Below are positions 14,308 through 22,679 of a stretch of 36,872 nucleotides of DNA, in pieces (the stretch's first letter is position 1; each line of letters begins with the position of its first letter). The notes beneath the pieces were generated by a model. That model was given only the letters and a program-made list of their open reading frames with translations. It made no database searches and had not been told where the DNA came from. Source of the DNA: Epilithonimonas tenax DSM 16811 (GTDB lineage Bacteria; Bacteroidota; Bacteroidia; Flavobacteriales; Weeksellaceae); NCBI RefSeq assembly GCF_000428485.1, contig NZ_AUAA01000033.1, positions 1 through 36,872 on the forward strand, read 5' to 3'. A program made the position numbers and the translations under genes.

Positions 14308-15006
14308 TTAGAGACCTAAAACATCTTTCATAGCAAAAATGCCTTTTTTACCAACGATCCATTCTGAGGCAACTACTGCGCCTAAAGCAAATCCATTTCT
14401 GTTGTAAGCGGTATGTTTGATCTCGATCTCATCCACTTCTGACTTGTAGAAAACGCTGTGTGTTCCAGGAACTTCATCTTCACGGATGGCGAAAATCCCC
14501 AATTCTTTTTGTTTGGTTTCGTCCAGTTTCCAAGCTTCGAAGTTTGAATGATTAATGATTCCTTCTGCCAAAGAAATGGCTGTTCCGCTTGGTGCATCCA
14601 GTTTATGGATGTGATGGATCTCTTCCAGCTGGCAATTGTATTCAGAGAATCTGCTCATCATTTTAGCCAGATTTTCGTTGAGTGCAAAAAAAAGATTGAC
14701 GCCCAGACTGAAGTTGGATCCGTATAAAAAAGCGGTGTTATTTTCCAGTGCTATTTTTTCGATTTCCCGTTTTTGCTCCAGCCATCCGGTTGTTCCACAG
14801 ATGACAGGGATTTTATTTTCCAGGCATGTTTTTATGTTTTGAAAGGCGACTTCCGGATTGGAAAACTCTATGACCACATCGGGATGATTCAGGTTTTCAA
14901 GAGTTGGTGTTTCTCGTAATTTTGCTACGACTTCGTGGCCACGACTTTGGGAGATCTCATCGATGATTTTTCCCATTTTCCCGTAACCTACCAATGCTAT
15001 TTTCAT
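14308..15006 (-). CDS. dapB: 4-hydroxy-tetrahydrodipicolinate reductase
   Basis: The 232 residues have the nucleotide-binding start MKIALVGYGKMGKI, the GTTGW loop and the substrate block EIHHIHKLDAPSGTAISLAE with the catalytic His and Lys. DapB makes tetrahydrodipicolinate for lysine and for diaminopimelate in peptidoglycan. It is slightly shorter than the E. coli enzyme (273), normal for Bacteroidota. The gene sits 56 bp after the DUF5683 gene in the parA-parB-DUF5683-dapB-lepB order. Confidence 0.96.
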   Translation of the reverse strand: MKIALVGYGKMGKIIDEISQSRGHEVVAKLRETPTLENLNHPDVVIEFSNPEVAFQNIKTCLENKIPVICGTTGWLEQKREIEKIALENNTAFLYGSNFSLGVNLFFALNENLAKMMSRFSEYNCQLEEIHHIHKLDAPSGTAISLAEGIINHSNFEAWKLDETKQKELGIFAIREDEVPGTHSVFYKSEVDEIEIKHTAYNRNGFALGAVVASEWIVGKKGIFAMKDVLGL

Positions 15007-15062
15007 TTTTTACTACTATTTGGTTTGAACGCAATGTGTACAGAGGATCTCTATCTCCTGCT

Positions 15063-15692
15063 TTAAAATCTAAAATTAAGACTTAATCCTGCTCTTGCAT
15101 AGGAATTAGTGAATTGATCGCTGATAATTGTTGGTGTCACCGCAAGATCAGGATCGTGACGGCCCTCGTAGAGATGTGCATCTACTACAGCATCTACGAT
15201 ATTAAGAATATAAATCAAAGCGGAAATACCGATGGCATAATCGCGTTGCCTTTTGGAGGTATCCTGGGCATTTCCCAAAACGGTCTTATCGACACCATTG
15301 ATATTGGAAAACTCGTGAGGCAGGCCGTTCAGCTCTGCAACAAAAGCATTCCTGTAACGCTTGTACTGTTTGTCATTCCAAAGTGCAACGCCAATTCCTG
15401 TCCCCACAGCACCCCAAACGATTGGGATCTTCCAATATTTTTTATTATAAAACTGTCCCAATCCTGGCAGTACAGCAGAGTACAATCCTGCTTTTGCAGG
15501 ACTTAGTTTCGTGACCTTTGCAGGTGCATTTTTTTGCTCTATATCTCCCAGAACCTGAGCTTCTGAAAACGGCTTTGCAGCAGGAATACTGTCCTTCGGA
15601 AGGTTTTCTACGCGGATCGTATCATTAGGATTCACCTGTGAAAAAGCAAAACAGAAAGAAAAGAACAAAAAAATTGTCGTTAATTTTTTCAT
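15063..15692 (-). CDS. DUF5683 domain-containing protein
   Basis: A 209-residue secreted or membrane-linked protein: signal peptide ending FCFAFSQ, then a Pro/Lys-rich stretch. The conserved core (about 63-120) is AGLYSAVLPGLGQFYNKKYW plus a glycine-rich hydrophobic segment, a second hydrophobic segment follows (about 150-170), and a beta-rich end closes it. The gene starts on the base next to the parB stop, so the two are translationally coupled. The family is conserved behind parAB in Bacteroidota, but its job is unknown. A role in envelope or division-linked processes is only an inference from position. Confidence 0.88.
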   Translation of the reverse strand: MKKLTTIFLFFSFCFAFSQVNPNDTIRVENLPKDSIPAAKPFSEAQVLGDIEQKNAPAKVTKLSPAKAGLYSAVLPGLGQFYNKKYWKIPIVWGAVGTGIGVALWNDKQYKRYRNAFVAELNGLPHEFSNINGVDKTVLGNAQDTSKRQRDYAIGISALIYILNIVDAVVDAHLYEGRHDPDLAVTPTIISDQFTNSYARAGLSLNFRF

Positions 15693-16583
15693 TTATCTGA
15701 TATGGGCAAGAATGTTTTCCAGCTCTTCTTCATTTTTAAAATCGAGAACAATTTTTCCTTTTTTCCCATTGGCCGCAGTTTTGATTTCCACTTTGACATT
15801 CAAGAGGTCGGAAAGATTTTTCTGGGCTTTTTTGAAATGATTTGGAATAATGGTTTGTTTGACCTGTTTTTCGGAATCCGCCGTATTTTTCATTAGGCCT
15901 GCCAGCTGCTCAGCCTGCCTTACATTCAGTTGTTCCTTGATGATCCTGCCAAACAAGATCTGGCGTTTCTCTTCAGAATCCAGCCCCATCATTGCACGAC
16001 CGTGGCCCGCAGAGATTTGTCCGCTTCTGATCCCGTTCTGGATATCCGGAGACAACTTCAAAAGACGAACACTGTTTGTAATGGTACTTCTCTCTTTACC
16101 AACACGCTGGCTGAGGTTTTCCTGCGTCATCCCTACTTCATCCAACAGTCTTTGGTACGTCAATGCGACCTCAATCGGATCCAGATCTTCTCTTTGGATA
16201 TTTTCTACCAAAGCCATTTCCAGCAATTCCTGATCATTGACCAATCGGATGTAGGCCGGAATAGTTTCTAGGCCTGCAATCTTGGAAGCACGGTAACGTC
16301 TTTCCCCAGAAATGATCTCGAATTTCGGGCCGTCTTTTCTAAGTGTAATTGGCTGAATGATGCCAAGACTTTTGATCGATTCTGCAAGGTCACTCAGTGC
16401 TTTTTCATCAAAATAAGTTCTTGGCTGATTGGCATTGGGATAGATATCTTCGATAGAAATTTCTACGATATTTCCTACCAAAGATTTTGCGCCTTCATCC
16501 GAAGCGGAGTTGATATTGGATTTGCTCTCGGCATTCAAAATTGCGCCTAAGCCGCGACCCATTGCTCTTGTTTTGTCTTTCAT
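15693..16583 (-). CDS. parB: Chromosome partition protein ParB (CTPase, parS-binding)
   Basis: The 296 residues show the ParB fold: an N-terminal CTP-binding domain with NQPRTYFDEKALSDLAESIK and the GERRYRA motif, the helix-turn-helix (about 150-200, ENLSQRVGKERSTITNSVRL) and a C-terminal dimer domain. It binds parS and forms clamps loaded with CTP, working with ParA, whose gene lies 60 bp upstream. I looked for the canonical palindromic parS core CACGTG in the window and found none. A 14-nt AT-rich motif repeated elsewhere lies 17 bp before its start codon. Confidence 0.95.
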   Translation of the reverse strand: MKDKTRAMGRGLGAILNAESKSNINSASDEGAKSLVGNIVEISIEDIYPNANQPRTYFDEKALSDLAESIKSLGIIQPITLRKDGPKFEIISGERRYRASKIAGLETIPAYIRLVNDQELLEMALVENIQREDLDPIEVALTYQRLLDEVGMTQENLSQRVGKERSTITNSVRLLKLSPDIQNGIRSGQISAGHGRAMMGLDSEEKRQILFGRIIKEQLNVRQAEQLAGLMKNTADSEKQVKQTIIPNHFKKAQKNLSDLLNVKVEIKTAANGKKGKIVLDFKNEEELENILAHIR

Positions 16584-16600
16584 TATTTATGAATGATGAT

Positions 16601-16614
16601 TGATAAATGATAAT
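16601..16614 (-). repeat. ATTATCATTTATCA leader motif, copy 1 (before parB)
   Basis: The 14-mer reads in the direction of parB and ends 17 bp before its ATG. Identical 14-mers occur at 33345-33358 and 35271-35284, again just upstream of start codons and in the gene's own orientation. Flanking sequence is rich in TCAT/TATCA words in all three. Confidence 0.55.
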
Positions 16615-16643
16615 TGATGAACCTTAATTCAACAAAACATTTT

Positions 16644-17417
16644 TTAATTTTTTACTAATTTTTCGTTTCTCAACAACACCTCTTCTGCCAGCTGTATGTA
16701 TTGGATCGCCCCTTTGCTTTCGGCATCATAACTAAGGATACTTTCGCCAAAACTTGGCGCCTCGCTCAGTCGCACATTTCTGCTGATGATGGTCTCAAAA
16801 ACCATTTCTGGGAAGTGAGAATTAACTTCCTCTACAACTTGGTTGGACAATCTCAATCTGCTATCGTACATCGTCAGAAGCAAACCTTCTATATCCAAAT
16901 CGGGATTGTGTATTTTCTGAACATTCTTGATGGTATTCAATAATTTACCCAAACCTTCCAAAGCGAAATATTCACATTGGATCGGGATGATCACAGAGTC
17001 TGCTGCTGTTAAAGCGTTGATGGTGATCAAACCTAAACTGGGTGCACAATCGATGATGATGTAGTCGTAATCATCTTTGATAGATTTCAGAGCTTCGCGC
17101 ATCATGTACTCGCGGTTTTCACGATCTACCAATTCTATTTCTGCTGCAACCAAATCGATATGAGAGGGAATAATATCCACGTTTGGCGAGGTTGTCGGCA
17201 AGATACATTTTGCAGCTTCTGCGCTATGTTCTAATAAATGATAGGTAGAAAAATTGATCTCTTCTACACCCAAACCAGAACTTGCATTGGCTTGTGGATC
17301 TGCATCTATCAAGAGAATTCTCTTTTCCAAAACGCCCAAAGCTGATGCCAGATTGACTGCAGTCGTTGTTTTTCCAACGCCACCTTTCTGATTTGCAACA
17401 CCTATAATTTTTGCCAT
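16644..17417 (-). CDS. parA: Chromosome partition ATPase ParA (Soj)
   Basis: A 257-residue deviant Walker ATPase: KGGVGKTTTAVNLA (Walker A with the signature Lys), DADPQANASSGLG and DYIIIDCAPSLGL (Walker B). It is a Soj-like chromosomal ParA without the N-terminal DNA-binding domain of plasmid forms. The frame is open upstream to a Met at 17438, but MAKIIGVANQKGG at 17417 is the canonical start and the extra seven residues match nothing in the family. It pairs with parB immediately downstream. A terminator with two DnaA-box sequences lies about 100 bp upstream. Confidence 0.95.
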   Translation of the reverse strand: MAKIIGVANQKGGVGKTTTAVNLASALGVLEKRILLIDADPQANASSGLGVEEINFSTYHLLEHSAEAAKCILPTTSPNVDIIPSHIDLVAAEIELVDRENREYMMREALKSIKDDYDYIIIDCAPSLGLITINALTAADSVIIPIQCEYFALEGLGKLLNTIKNVQKIHNPDLDIEGLLLTMYDSRLRLSNQVVEEVNSHFPEMVFETIISRNVRLSEAPSFGESILSYDAESKGAIQYIQLAEEVLLRNEKLVKN

Positions 17418-17517
17418 AAACATTAATTTAATCCCCAAAAATACGATTTTTTAGTACTTGTAAAGTTTTGAAAAACCGGCAAAGCCGTTAAAGTATTGTT
17501 AATTAAACGGTTGACTT

Positions 17518-17559
17518 AAAAAAAAATTATCCACATTTCCTTTCAAAATGTGGATAATT
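17518..17559 (-). terminator. Terminator of the tonB-like gene, built from two inverted TTATCCACA 9-mers
   Basis: A 14-bp perfect stem (17525-17538 with 17546-17559) with a 7-nt loop is followed on the minus strand by nine T. Each arm contains a perfect DnaA-box sequence (17527-17535 and its inverse 17549-17557). Confidence 0.85.
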
Positions 17560-17604
17560 ATAAAAACCCCGATATTTAACATTGACATGGTTTTGATTGT
17601 CAGG

Positions 17605-18429
17605 CTATTCAATTTTCATAGAAATGGGCATTCTGAAAGCCGATCTTACAGGTTTGCCATTTAATTGTGCGGGTGACCATTTTGCTTTGATCGATTTTAT
17701 TGCCCTTTCTGCTTCAGCATTGAAGTCTGTATTGCTACCATTGATTTTCAAATGAGAGATACTCCCGTTTGTTTCTACCACAAATGTAATGACTGCAGAA
17801 ACCATTCCGCCTTTATCCACTGCTTCTGTATCAAAATTTTGGGCTACTTTTTCACGGAAAGCGTTGATCCCGCCTTTAAAATCCGCTGCAACATCTACCT
17901 CTGCCACAGTTCTAATCTTATCTGGATCTTCCGCTTTTACCGGTGCAACAGAAGGAGGTGCAACAGATGGTGGGCCTGCAACTATCACTGGTGGCACTGT
18001 AGTCAAAGTCGTCTCTGGACCTGCGGAAGTTACTGAACTTACGGCTGCATTTTTCTTATCCGCGTCTGTAGGCATTGGTTTATCTTCTTTAAGCTCTTTT
18101 ACCGGCTTGAATTCCGGGGATGCCACAGTTTTAACTTTTTGAGGCATCACAGCTGCAGTTGTTGCTTTGGGTGTATCTACCTCTTTGATAATGGTAATTT
18201 CTCTCTTAGAATGATCTTCCACAGGAAGGACCGCTTTATCCTGAAAAGCGGAAAAAACCAAGGGAATAATTGATATTGATCCAAAAAAAGCAACCCCAAT
18301 CAGCACCGCTTTTGTAAGGTCATTAGCATAATTATTTCTAAGTGCATAGGCGCCGTAAGCTTTATTTCTGTTGGAGAAAACGATCTCGTCCAAGTTGTCA
18401 TTTCCGAATAGCGTTGATAGATTTTTCAT
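17605..18429 (-). CDS. TonB-like energy transducer
   Basis: A 274-residue protein with a cytosolic N-terminal FSNRNKAYGAYALRNNY motif typical of Bacteroidetes TonB paralogues, one transmembrane helix (about 38-60), a Pro/Val/Lys-rich periplasmic spacer (90-175), and a C-terminal TonB domain (about 185-274) ending SAFRMPISMKIE. It passes proton-motive energy from an ExbBD-type motor to outer-membrane transporters. No exbB or exbD is adjacent, so it would borrow a motor encoded elsewhere. It has its own terminator and a divergent upstream gap shared with the aspartic protease gene. Confidence 0.9.
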   Translation of the reverse strand: MKNLSTLFGNDNLDEIVFSNRNKAYGAYALRNNYANDLTKAVLIGVAFFGSISIIPLVFSAFQDKAVLPVEDHSKREITIIKEVDTPKATTAAVMPQKVKTVASPEFKPVKELKEDKPMPTDADKKNAAVSSVTSAGPETTLTTVPPVIVAGPPSVAPPSVAPVKAEDPDKIRTVAEVDVAADFKGGINAFREKVAQNFDTEAVDKGGMVSAVITFVVETNGSISHLKINGSNTDFNAEAERAIKSIKAKWSPAQLNGKPVRSAFRMPISMKIE

Positions 18430-18608
18430 AACTGATAGATAATTTAATATTAAACGATTAATAACATTTTGTGAAAATATTTAAAAATAACATCAAATAA
18501 TATTCCATTTCCGTATTAATTATCAAATAAATTATGATTAATATATATAATTTATAAAATAAACACGGCGGAAATTGTTTTATTTAAAAATTCATGTAAT
18601 TTAATGTG

Positions 18609-19943
18609 ATGAAATTCTTATTGACGCTCTGTTTTATTTTTTGTTTATCCATCAAGGCTCAGGATGGTTTTGTCTTGGAAGGTGCGGATAAAACAGTGGT
18701 AAAATTCAAGCTGATCAATAACCTCATCCTTGTTCCGGTGACTGTCAATGGTGTAGAACTTCATTTTCTTTTGGATTCTGGCGTTGCAGAGACGCTTCTT
18801 TTCAGCTTGGAAAATAAAGATGTCGATTTCAAAAATATCGAGAAGATCACCTTCAAAGGCTTGGGAGAAACCTTAAGCATTGAGGCTTTAAAATCGATTA
18901 AAAACAATGTGAAGATTGGTAAAAACTTCGTGGATCAGTCGCATACGATTTTCTTGGTTTTAGATGAAGAATTCAATATCTCACAAGACGTTGGCGTTCC
19001 TGTCAACGGAATCATCGGTTACTATTTTTTCAAAAATCAGCCGGTGGAAATTGATTACATCAAAAAAACAATAACCATTTATAAAGACCGGTCCAAGTTC
19101 CCGAAAAAAGTGCGGCGGTTTTCTGATTTTCCGATGACTGTAGAATTCAATAAGCCTTATATGTATGCGGATGTGTCAATGAAGCACGAAAAAGAAAGCT
19201 CCAAACTCCTTTTGGATTTGGGAAACACTGATTCTGTATGGCTTTTCCCTGCATTAATAAAAGACTTTATCTACAACAGACCGCATATTGATGATTTTTT
19301 GGGACGCGGCTTCAGTGGTGATATTTTCGGAAAGCGAAGCAGGATCAACTCACTGTCAATTGGGAATTTTGAACTTAAGAAACCAATTGCCTCTATGCCG
19401 GATGAGTTTTCTATCCAACATCTGAAACTGGTAAAAGATAGAAAAGGCTCCATTGGTTCTGAGATTCTCAGGCGATTTACAGTTATTTTTGATTATCCTG
19501 AAGAAAGGATTTATTTCAAACCAAACAGAGACCTGGATGATCCATTTATGATAGACGGCAGTGGACTGGAAGTAAAGCAAGACGGACTGCTGTGGGACAA
19601 AGAACAGGTGCAGGTACAAACAGCAAAGAATGATCGCACAAGCAGCGAAACCAGAGCATTGGACAACAGGACAGATAAATTCCAATATAAATTCACGTTA
19701 AAACCTTTATTTTTAGTGTCTGGTACGCGAAAAGATTCACCCGCACAGAAAGCCGGAATTCTAAAAAATGATGAACTCATCAGCATCGACAAAAAAAATG
19801 CAAAAGATCTGACCTTGAACAAAATCCATCTTATCCTGAAAACGGATGTGAGCCGAAAAATACATCTGGAAGTTAAAAGAAATGGCCTCCTTCTTAAATT
19901 TGAATTCAAGCTGGAAGATCCCATCCCTTACATAGAGGAATAA
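18609..19943 (+). CDS. Secreted retropepsin-like aspartic protease with PDZ domain
   Basis: About 444 residues: signal peptide ending LSIKAQ, then two aspartic-protease-like lobes and a C-terminal PDZ domain. The first lobe has LHFLLDSGVAETLLF with the catalytic DSG (Asp56). The second has KLLLDLGNTDSVWLF with Asp203 in a degenerate DLGN. Gly-Ile-Ile-Gly and Gly-Ser-Glu-Ile-Leu loops follow each lobe. The PDZ part contains DSPAQKAGILKNDELISID (about 375-395). The longer frame would begin at GTG 18606; ATG 18609 followed by KFLLTLCF is the better start. Clan AA proteases of this type are widespread in Bacteroidetes with unknown substrates. The next gene follows in 43 bp on the same strand. Confidence 0.85.
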   Translation: MKFLLTLCFIFCLSIKAQDGFVLEGADKTVVKFKLINNLILVPVTVNGVELHFLLDSGVAETLLFSLENKDVDFKNIEKITFKGLGETLSIEALKSIKNNVKIGKNFVDQSHTIFLVLDEEFNISQDVGVPVNGIIGYYFFKNQPVEIDYIKKTITIYKDRSKFPKKVRRFSDFPMTVEFNKPYMYADVSMKHEKESSKLLLDLGNTDSVWLFPALIKDFIYNRPHIDDFLGRGFSGDIFGKRSRINSLSIGNFELKKPIASMPDEFSIQHLKLVKDRKGSIGSEILRRFTVIFDYPEERIYFKPNRDLDDPFMIDGSGLEVKQDGLLWDKEQVQVQTAKNDRTSSETRALDNRTDKFQYKFTLKPLFLVSGTRKDSPAQKAGILKNDELISIDKKNAKDLTLNKIHLILKTDVSRKIHLEVKRNGLLLKFEFKLEDPIPYIEE

Positions 19944-19986
19944 CAATTGATAAGCAATGCCTACCAAACAAACCTGACCTAAAACT

Positions 19987-20502
19987 ATGAGCGAAACCCT
20001 GAACAACATTAGAAACAGACCGAGATTCAAACTATACACGGATCTTTCTCTGGAAGAGTATGAACGTCATCTGAGAGATTATCTAGAGAAGCATCACCAG
20101 CAGTTTTTTGGAAATATCAATAAGGAAGTGGCGACTATCTTTGTACGCAACCATCACAATAACTACTGGAAACCCAATCTGGCTTTGAGAATCGAGAAAG
20201 AGGATGAAAAAACTGTGATTCGCGGCATTTTTGGACCCAGCTCTGCAGTATGGACATTCTTTATGTTTCTGTACTTTCTTTTCACAATAGCCTGGATGGT
20301 GTTCATCACCCTTTTCTACGTTGAAAATCAAATCAACACAAACAACTATCCGTGGGCACTGCCATGCTCTTTTACCATACTGGGATTGATTGGGCTGACT
20401 TACGCTGCAGCGAGATTTGGGCAACTGAAGGCCAAAGATGAAATGCAGGAATTAAGAAAATTTGCAGAAGAATCTACCTTACACACCGAAAGCGCAGATT
20501 AG
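19987..20502 (+). CDS. Conserved flavobacterial membrane protein, function unknown
   Basis: The 171 residues divide into an N-terminal soluble part (1-85; RPRFKLYTDLSLEEYERHL, NYWKPNLALRIEKE), a conserved turn GIFGPSSAVWTFF, two transmembrane helices (about 88-112 and 120-143) and a short charged tail. I recall similar proteins only from flavobacteria, without an assigned function. The soluble part before the helices reads like a small alpha-beta domain. It is probably co-transcribed with the aspartic protease. Its stop codon overlaps the stop of the convergent glycosyltransferase gene by 4 bp (TTAG, 20499-20502). Confidence 0.7.
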   Translation: MSETLNNIRNRPRFKLYTDLSLEEYERHLRDYLEKHHQQFFGNINKEVATIFVRNHHNNYWKPNLALRIEKEDEKTVIRGIFGPSSAVWTFFMFLYFLFTIAWMVFITLFYVENQINTNNYPWALPCSFTILGLIGLTYAAARFGQLKAKDEMQELRKFAEESTLHTESAD

Positions 20503-21332
20503 TTTCTGATTTTTTGAGCTTCTACGTAGTGTTTAAATTTCAAACCTGCTTTCATTAGTACAAACTGAAAGGGCTTTTGTTTTTTGTAATATTTGTTGAT
20601 GAAAATATCCATTGCACCAAAAAAACGCTTCAGATAGATCTCGTCTTTCACAGTGCTCTCGCCTTTGTAATGGAGAATGGAAAATTTTCCGTAATAGAAA
20701 TTCCTGTAGCCTTTTCTAAGAATTGTATAGCAAAGATCAATGTCTTCACCATACATAAAATACTGCTCATCAAAACCGCCAACTTCCTCGTAAACAGACT
20801 TTTTAATCAGAAGATTCGCACCGGTCATTACCTCTACTTCTGCAATATCCGTTTCTGCAATGTCATTTCTGTAGTAGGTTTTGGAATCGTTGTTGAGTTT
20901 TGTAAACAATTTTTCGAAGGAATTAATGAGTGCAGGAACCGACCTTTTACTCTCAGGTAAAAAATGGCCTTGTGCATCGTGCATCCGCAATCCCAACGCA
21001 CCGAATTTATTTTGACGATCAGCAAAGTCAAGAATTTCTTTAAAATAATTGCCTTCTATTTCTGTATCGGGATTCAAGATATAAACATATTCGCCAGTTG
21101 CAGCTTTGACACCAATGTTATTCGCTCTCGAGAAACCTAGATTTTCTTTTAACCCAATGAATTGGACATCAGCAAACGCCTCCATCAATACCTTCCAATC
21201 CGTATTTGGAGAATCATTATCAACCACAATAATCTCATAATCAAATCCTTCAAAATACCTATGAATAGAAAGAATACATTTTTTCAAAAGATCCTTCACC
21301 TGATAATGGACAATAATAACGCTTAGTTTCAT
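20499..21332 (-). CDS. Glycosyltransferase family 2 (rhamnosyltransferase-like)
   Basis: A 277-residue GT-A enzyme: MKLSVIIVHYQVKDLLKKC, IIVVDNDSPNTDW, NLGFSRANNIGVKAATGEY, the metal-binding YILNPDTEIE (DxD-like) and the acceptor-side GGFDEQYFMYGEDIDLCY. This arrangement is that of GT2 enzymes related to WbbL/RfbF rhamnosyltransferases. No transmembrane segment is obvious. It overlaps the recR stop by one base (21332), so both are translated from one mRNA. The sugar donor cannot be told from sequence. Confidence 0.9.
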   Translation of the reverse strand: MKLSVIIVHYQVKDLLKKCILSIHRYFEGFDYEIIVVDNDSPNTDWKVLMEAFADVQFIGLKENLGFSRANNIGVKAATGEYVYILNPDTEIEGNYFKEILDFADRQNKFGALGLRMHDAQGHFLPESKRSVPALINSFEKLFTKLNNDSKTYYRNDIAETDIAEVEVMTGANLLIKKSVYEEVGGFDEQYFMYGEDIDLCYTILRKGYRNFYYGKFSILHYKGESTVKDEIYLKRFFGAMDIFINKYYKKQKPFQFVLMKAGLKFKHYVEAQKIRN

Positions 21333-21943
21333 CAGCCAGCTTCGTTGTAAACAGTTCTGTTCGTTATAGATCTCCCTAGGGATATTTCGTCCGCATACTC
21401 CAACTCGTCGCCTACAGAAATCCCTCTTGCAATGCTGGAAAATACCACTGGAAAATTTTTGAATTTTTTATAAACATAATATGCCGTCGTGTCGCCTTCC
21501 ATCGTTGCGCTAAGTGCAAAAATGAGTTCCTTCACCACGCCGTCGTTTAACTTTTTTTCTATACTTCCAATTCTCAATTGGCTTGGTCCGATGCCTTCCA
21601 TTGGTGAAATCTTCCCGCCAAGAACCAGATATTTACCGCGGAATTTACCCGTATTTTCTATCGCCATCACATCCCGTACATCTTCTACAATACACAGCAA
21701 TTCGTCATTCCGCCTGTGATCGCTACAAATGTCGCAGATCTCTGAATCCGAAAAATTATGACACTCTTTGCAGTATTTGATATCCGTCACCAGATTCTGG
21801 ATAGATGTTCCTAAAGAAATCCCCTGAGAAGCCGGTTGCCGCAAGAGATGCAACGCAAGCCGAAGCGCCGATTTTTTCCCAATGCCGGGCAAACCAGATA
21901 TCTCTTCTACCGCTTTCGATAAAACTTTGCTTGGATAATCCAT
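21332..21943 (-). CDS. recR: Recombination protein RecR
   Basis: The 203 residues follow the RecR plan: a helix-hairpin-helix GLPGIGKKSALRLALHLL (18-35), a four-cysteine zinc finger CKECHNFSDSEICDIC, and a TOPRIM domain beginning LLCIVEDVRDVMAIE with GGKISPMEGIGP. It forms a DNA clamp loaded with RecO onto gaps for RecA. Length is standard. The downstream GT2 gene begins inside its stop codon. Confidence 0.96.
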   Translation of the reverse strand: MDYPSKVLSKAVEEISGLPGIGKKSALRLALHLLRQPASQGISLGTSIQNLVTDIKYCKECHNFSDSEICDICSDHRRNDELLCIVEDVRDVMAIENTGKFRGKYLVLGGKISPMEGIGPSQLRIGSIEKKLNDGVVKELIFALSATMEGDTTAYYVYKKFKNFPVVFSSIARGISVGDELEYADEISLGRSITNRTVYNEAG

Positions 21944-21986
21944 AATTGTAAGATATCAGACAAAAGATCTAAGAATCAAGATTTTT

Positions 21987-22481
21987 TCAGTCTTTGTTTA
22001 TTTTCTCGTAGGTTTGGAAATAGAAATTATGATTGTTGACTTCGTCCTTTTCGTGGAATTCTTCGTTGGTTTTCTGCCAGATTTTCAAATCGATCTTTGG
22101 AAAAAAAGTATCAGCTTCAAAATCTTCGTCCACGTAAGTGATCTCCAATCTGTCTGCCAGTTCCATCGTTTGATTGTAGATCTCTCCACCACCAATGATG
22201 AAGACCTCTTCGTCTATTTTTTTCGCAAACTTAACAGCTTCCTTCAGTTTTGACACAATCAGAATATCTTCTGAGAACCAGTTCTCTTTTCTGCTGACAA
22301 CAATATTAGTCCTGTTGGGTAATGGTTTACCAATACTTTCATACGTTTTCCTTCCCATAACAATGGGATGATTTTCTGTAAGCGATTTGAAATGTTTCAG
22401 ATCTTTTGGAAGGCGCCAAAGCAATTGATTGTCTTTTCCTAAGGCATTATTTTTTCCTATAGCGGCAATTATCGTAATCAT
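21987..22481 (-). CDS. folA: Dihydrofolate reductase
   Basis: A 164-residue enzyme with IAAIGKNNALGKDNQLLWRL, the folate/NADPH-contacting DLKHFKSLTENHPIVMGRKT and IIGGGEIYNQ. It reduces dihydrofolate to tetrahydrofolate for one-carbon metabolism. All expected segments are present and the length is normal. TAGTTTTG, a -7-like box, lies at 22497-22490 just upstream of the start. It is followed at 44 bp by recR. Confidence 0.95.
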   Translation of the reverse strand: MITIIAAIGKNNALGKDNQLLWRLPKDLKHFKSLTENHPIVMGRKTYESIGKPLPNRTNIVVSRKENWFSEDILIVSKLKEAVKFAKKIDEEVFIIGGGEIYNQTMELADRLEITYVDEDFEADTFFPKIDLKIWQKTNEEFHEKDEVNNHNFYFQTYEKINKD

Positions 22482-22679
22482 AATGTCTACAAAACTACAT
22501 TTTTATGTTTAATTAAGAAAAATTTATGCGATGTTAGTTTTCATATTTTGTATTTTTGACAAAGTTTTTTGGGTTTTAATTTTATGGAGCCATGAATTCT
22601 GTAGATTGAATGAAACCAATTAAGACGTCAAATTAAATTTAAATCAAATCCGGAAAAGTCCGGTGAATAATATCTTCCA

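Noticed and set aside
15693-18429. Search for parS near parAB
   Set aside because: I found no canonical palindrome with a CACGTG core in this block or elsewhere in the window, so no parS is claimed.
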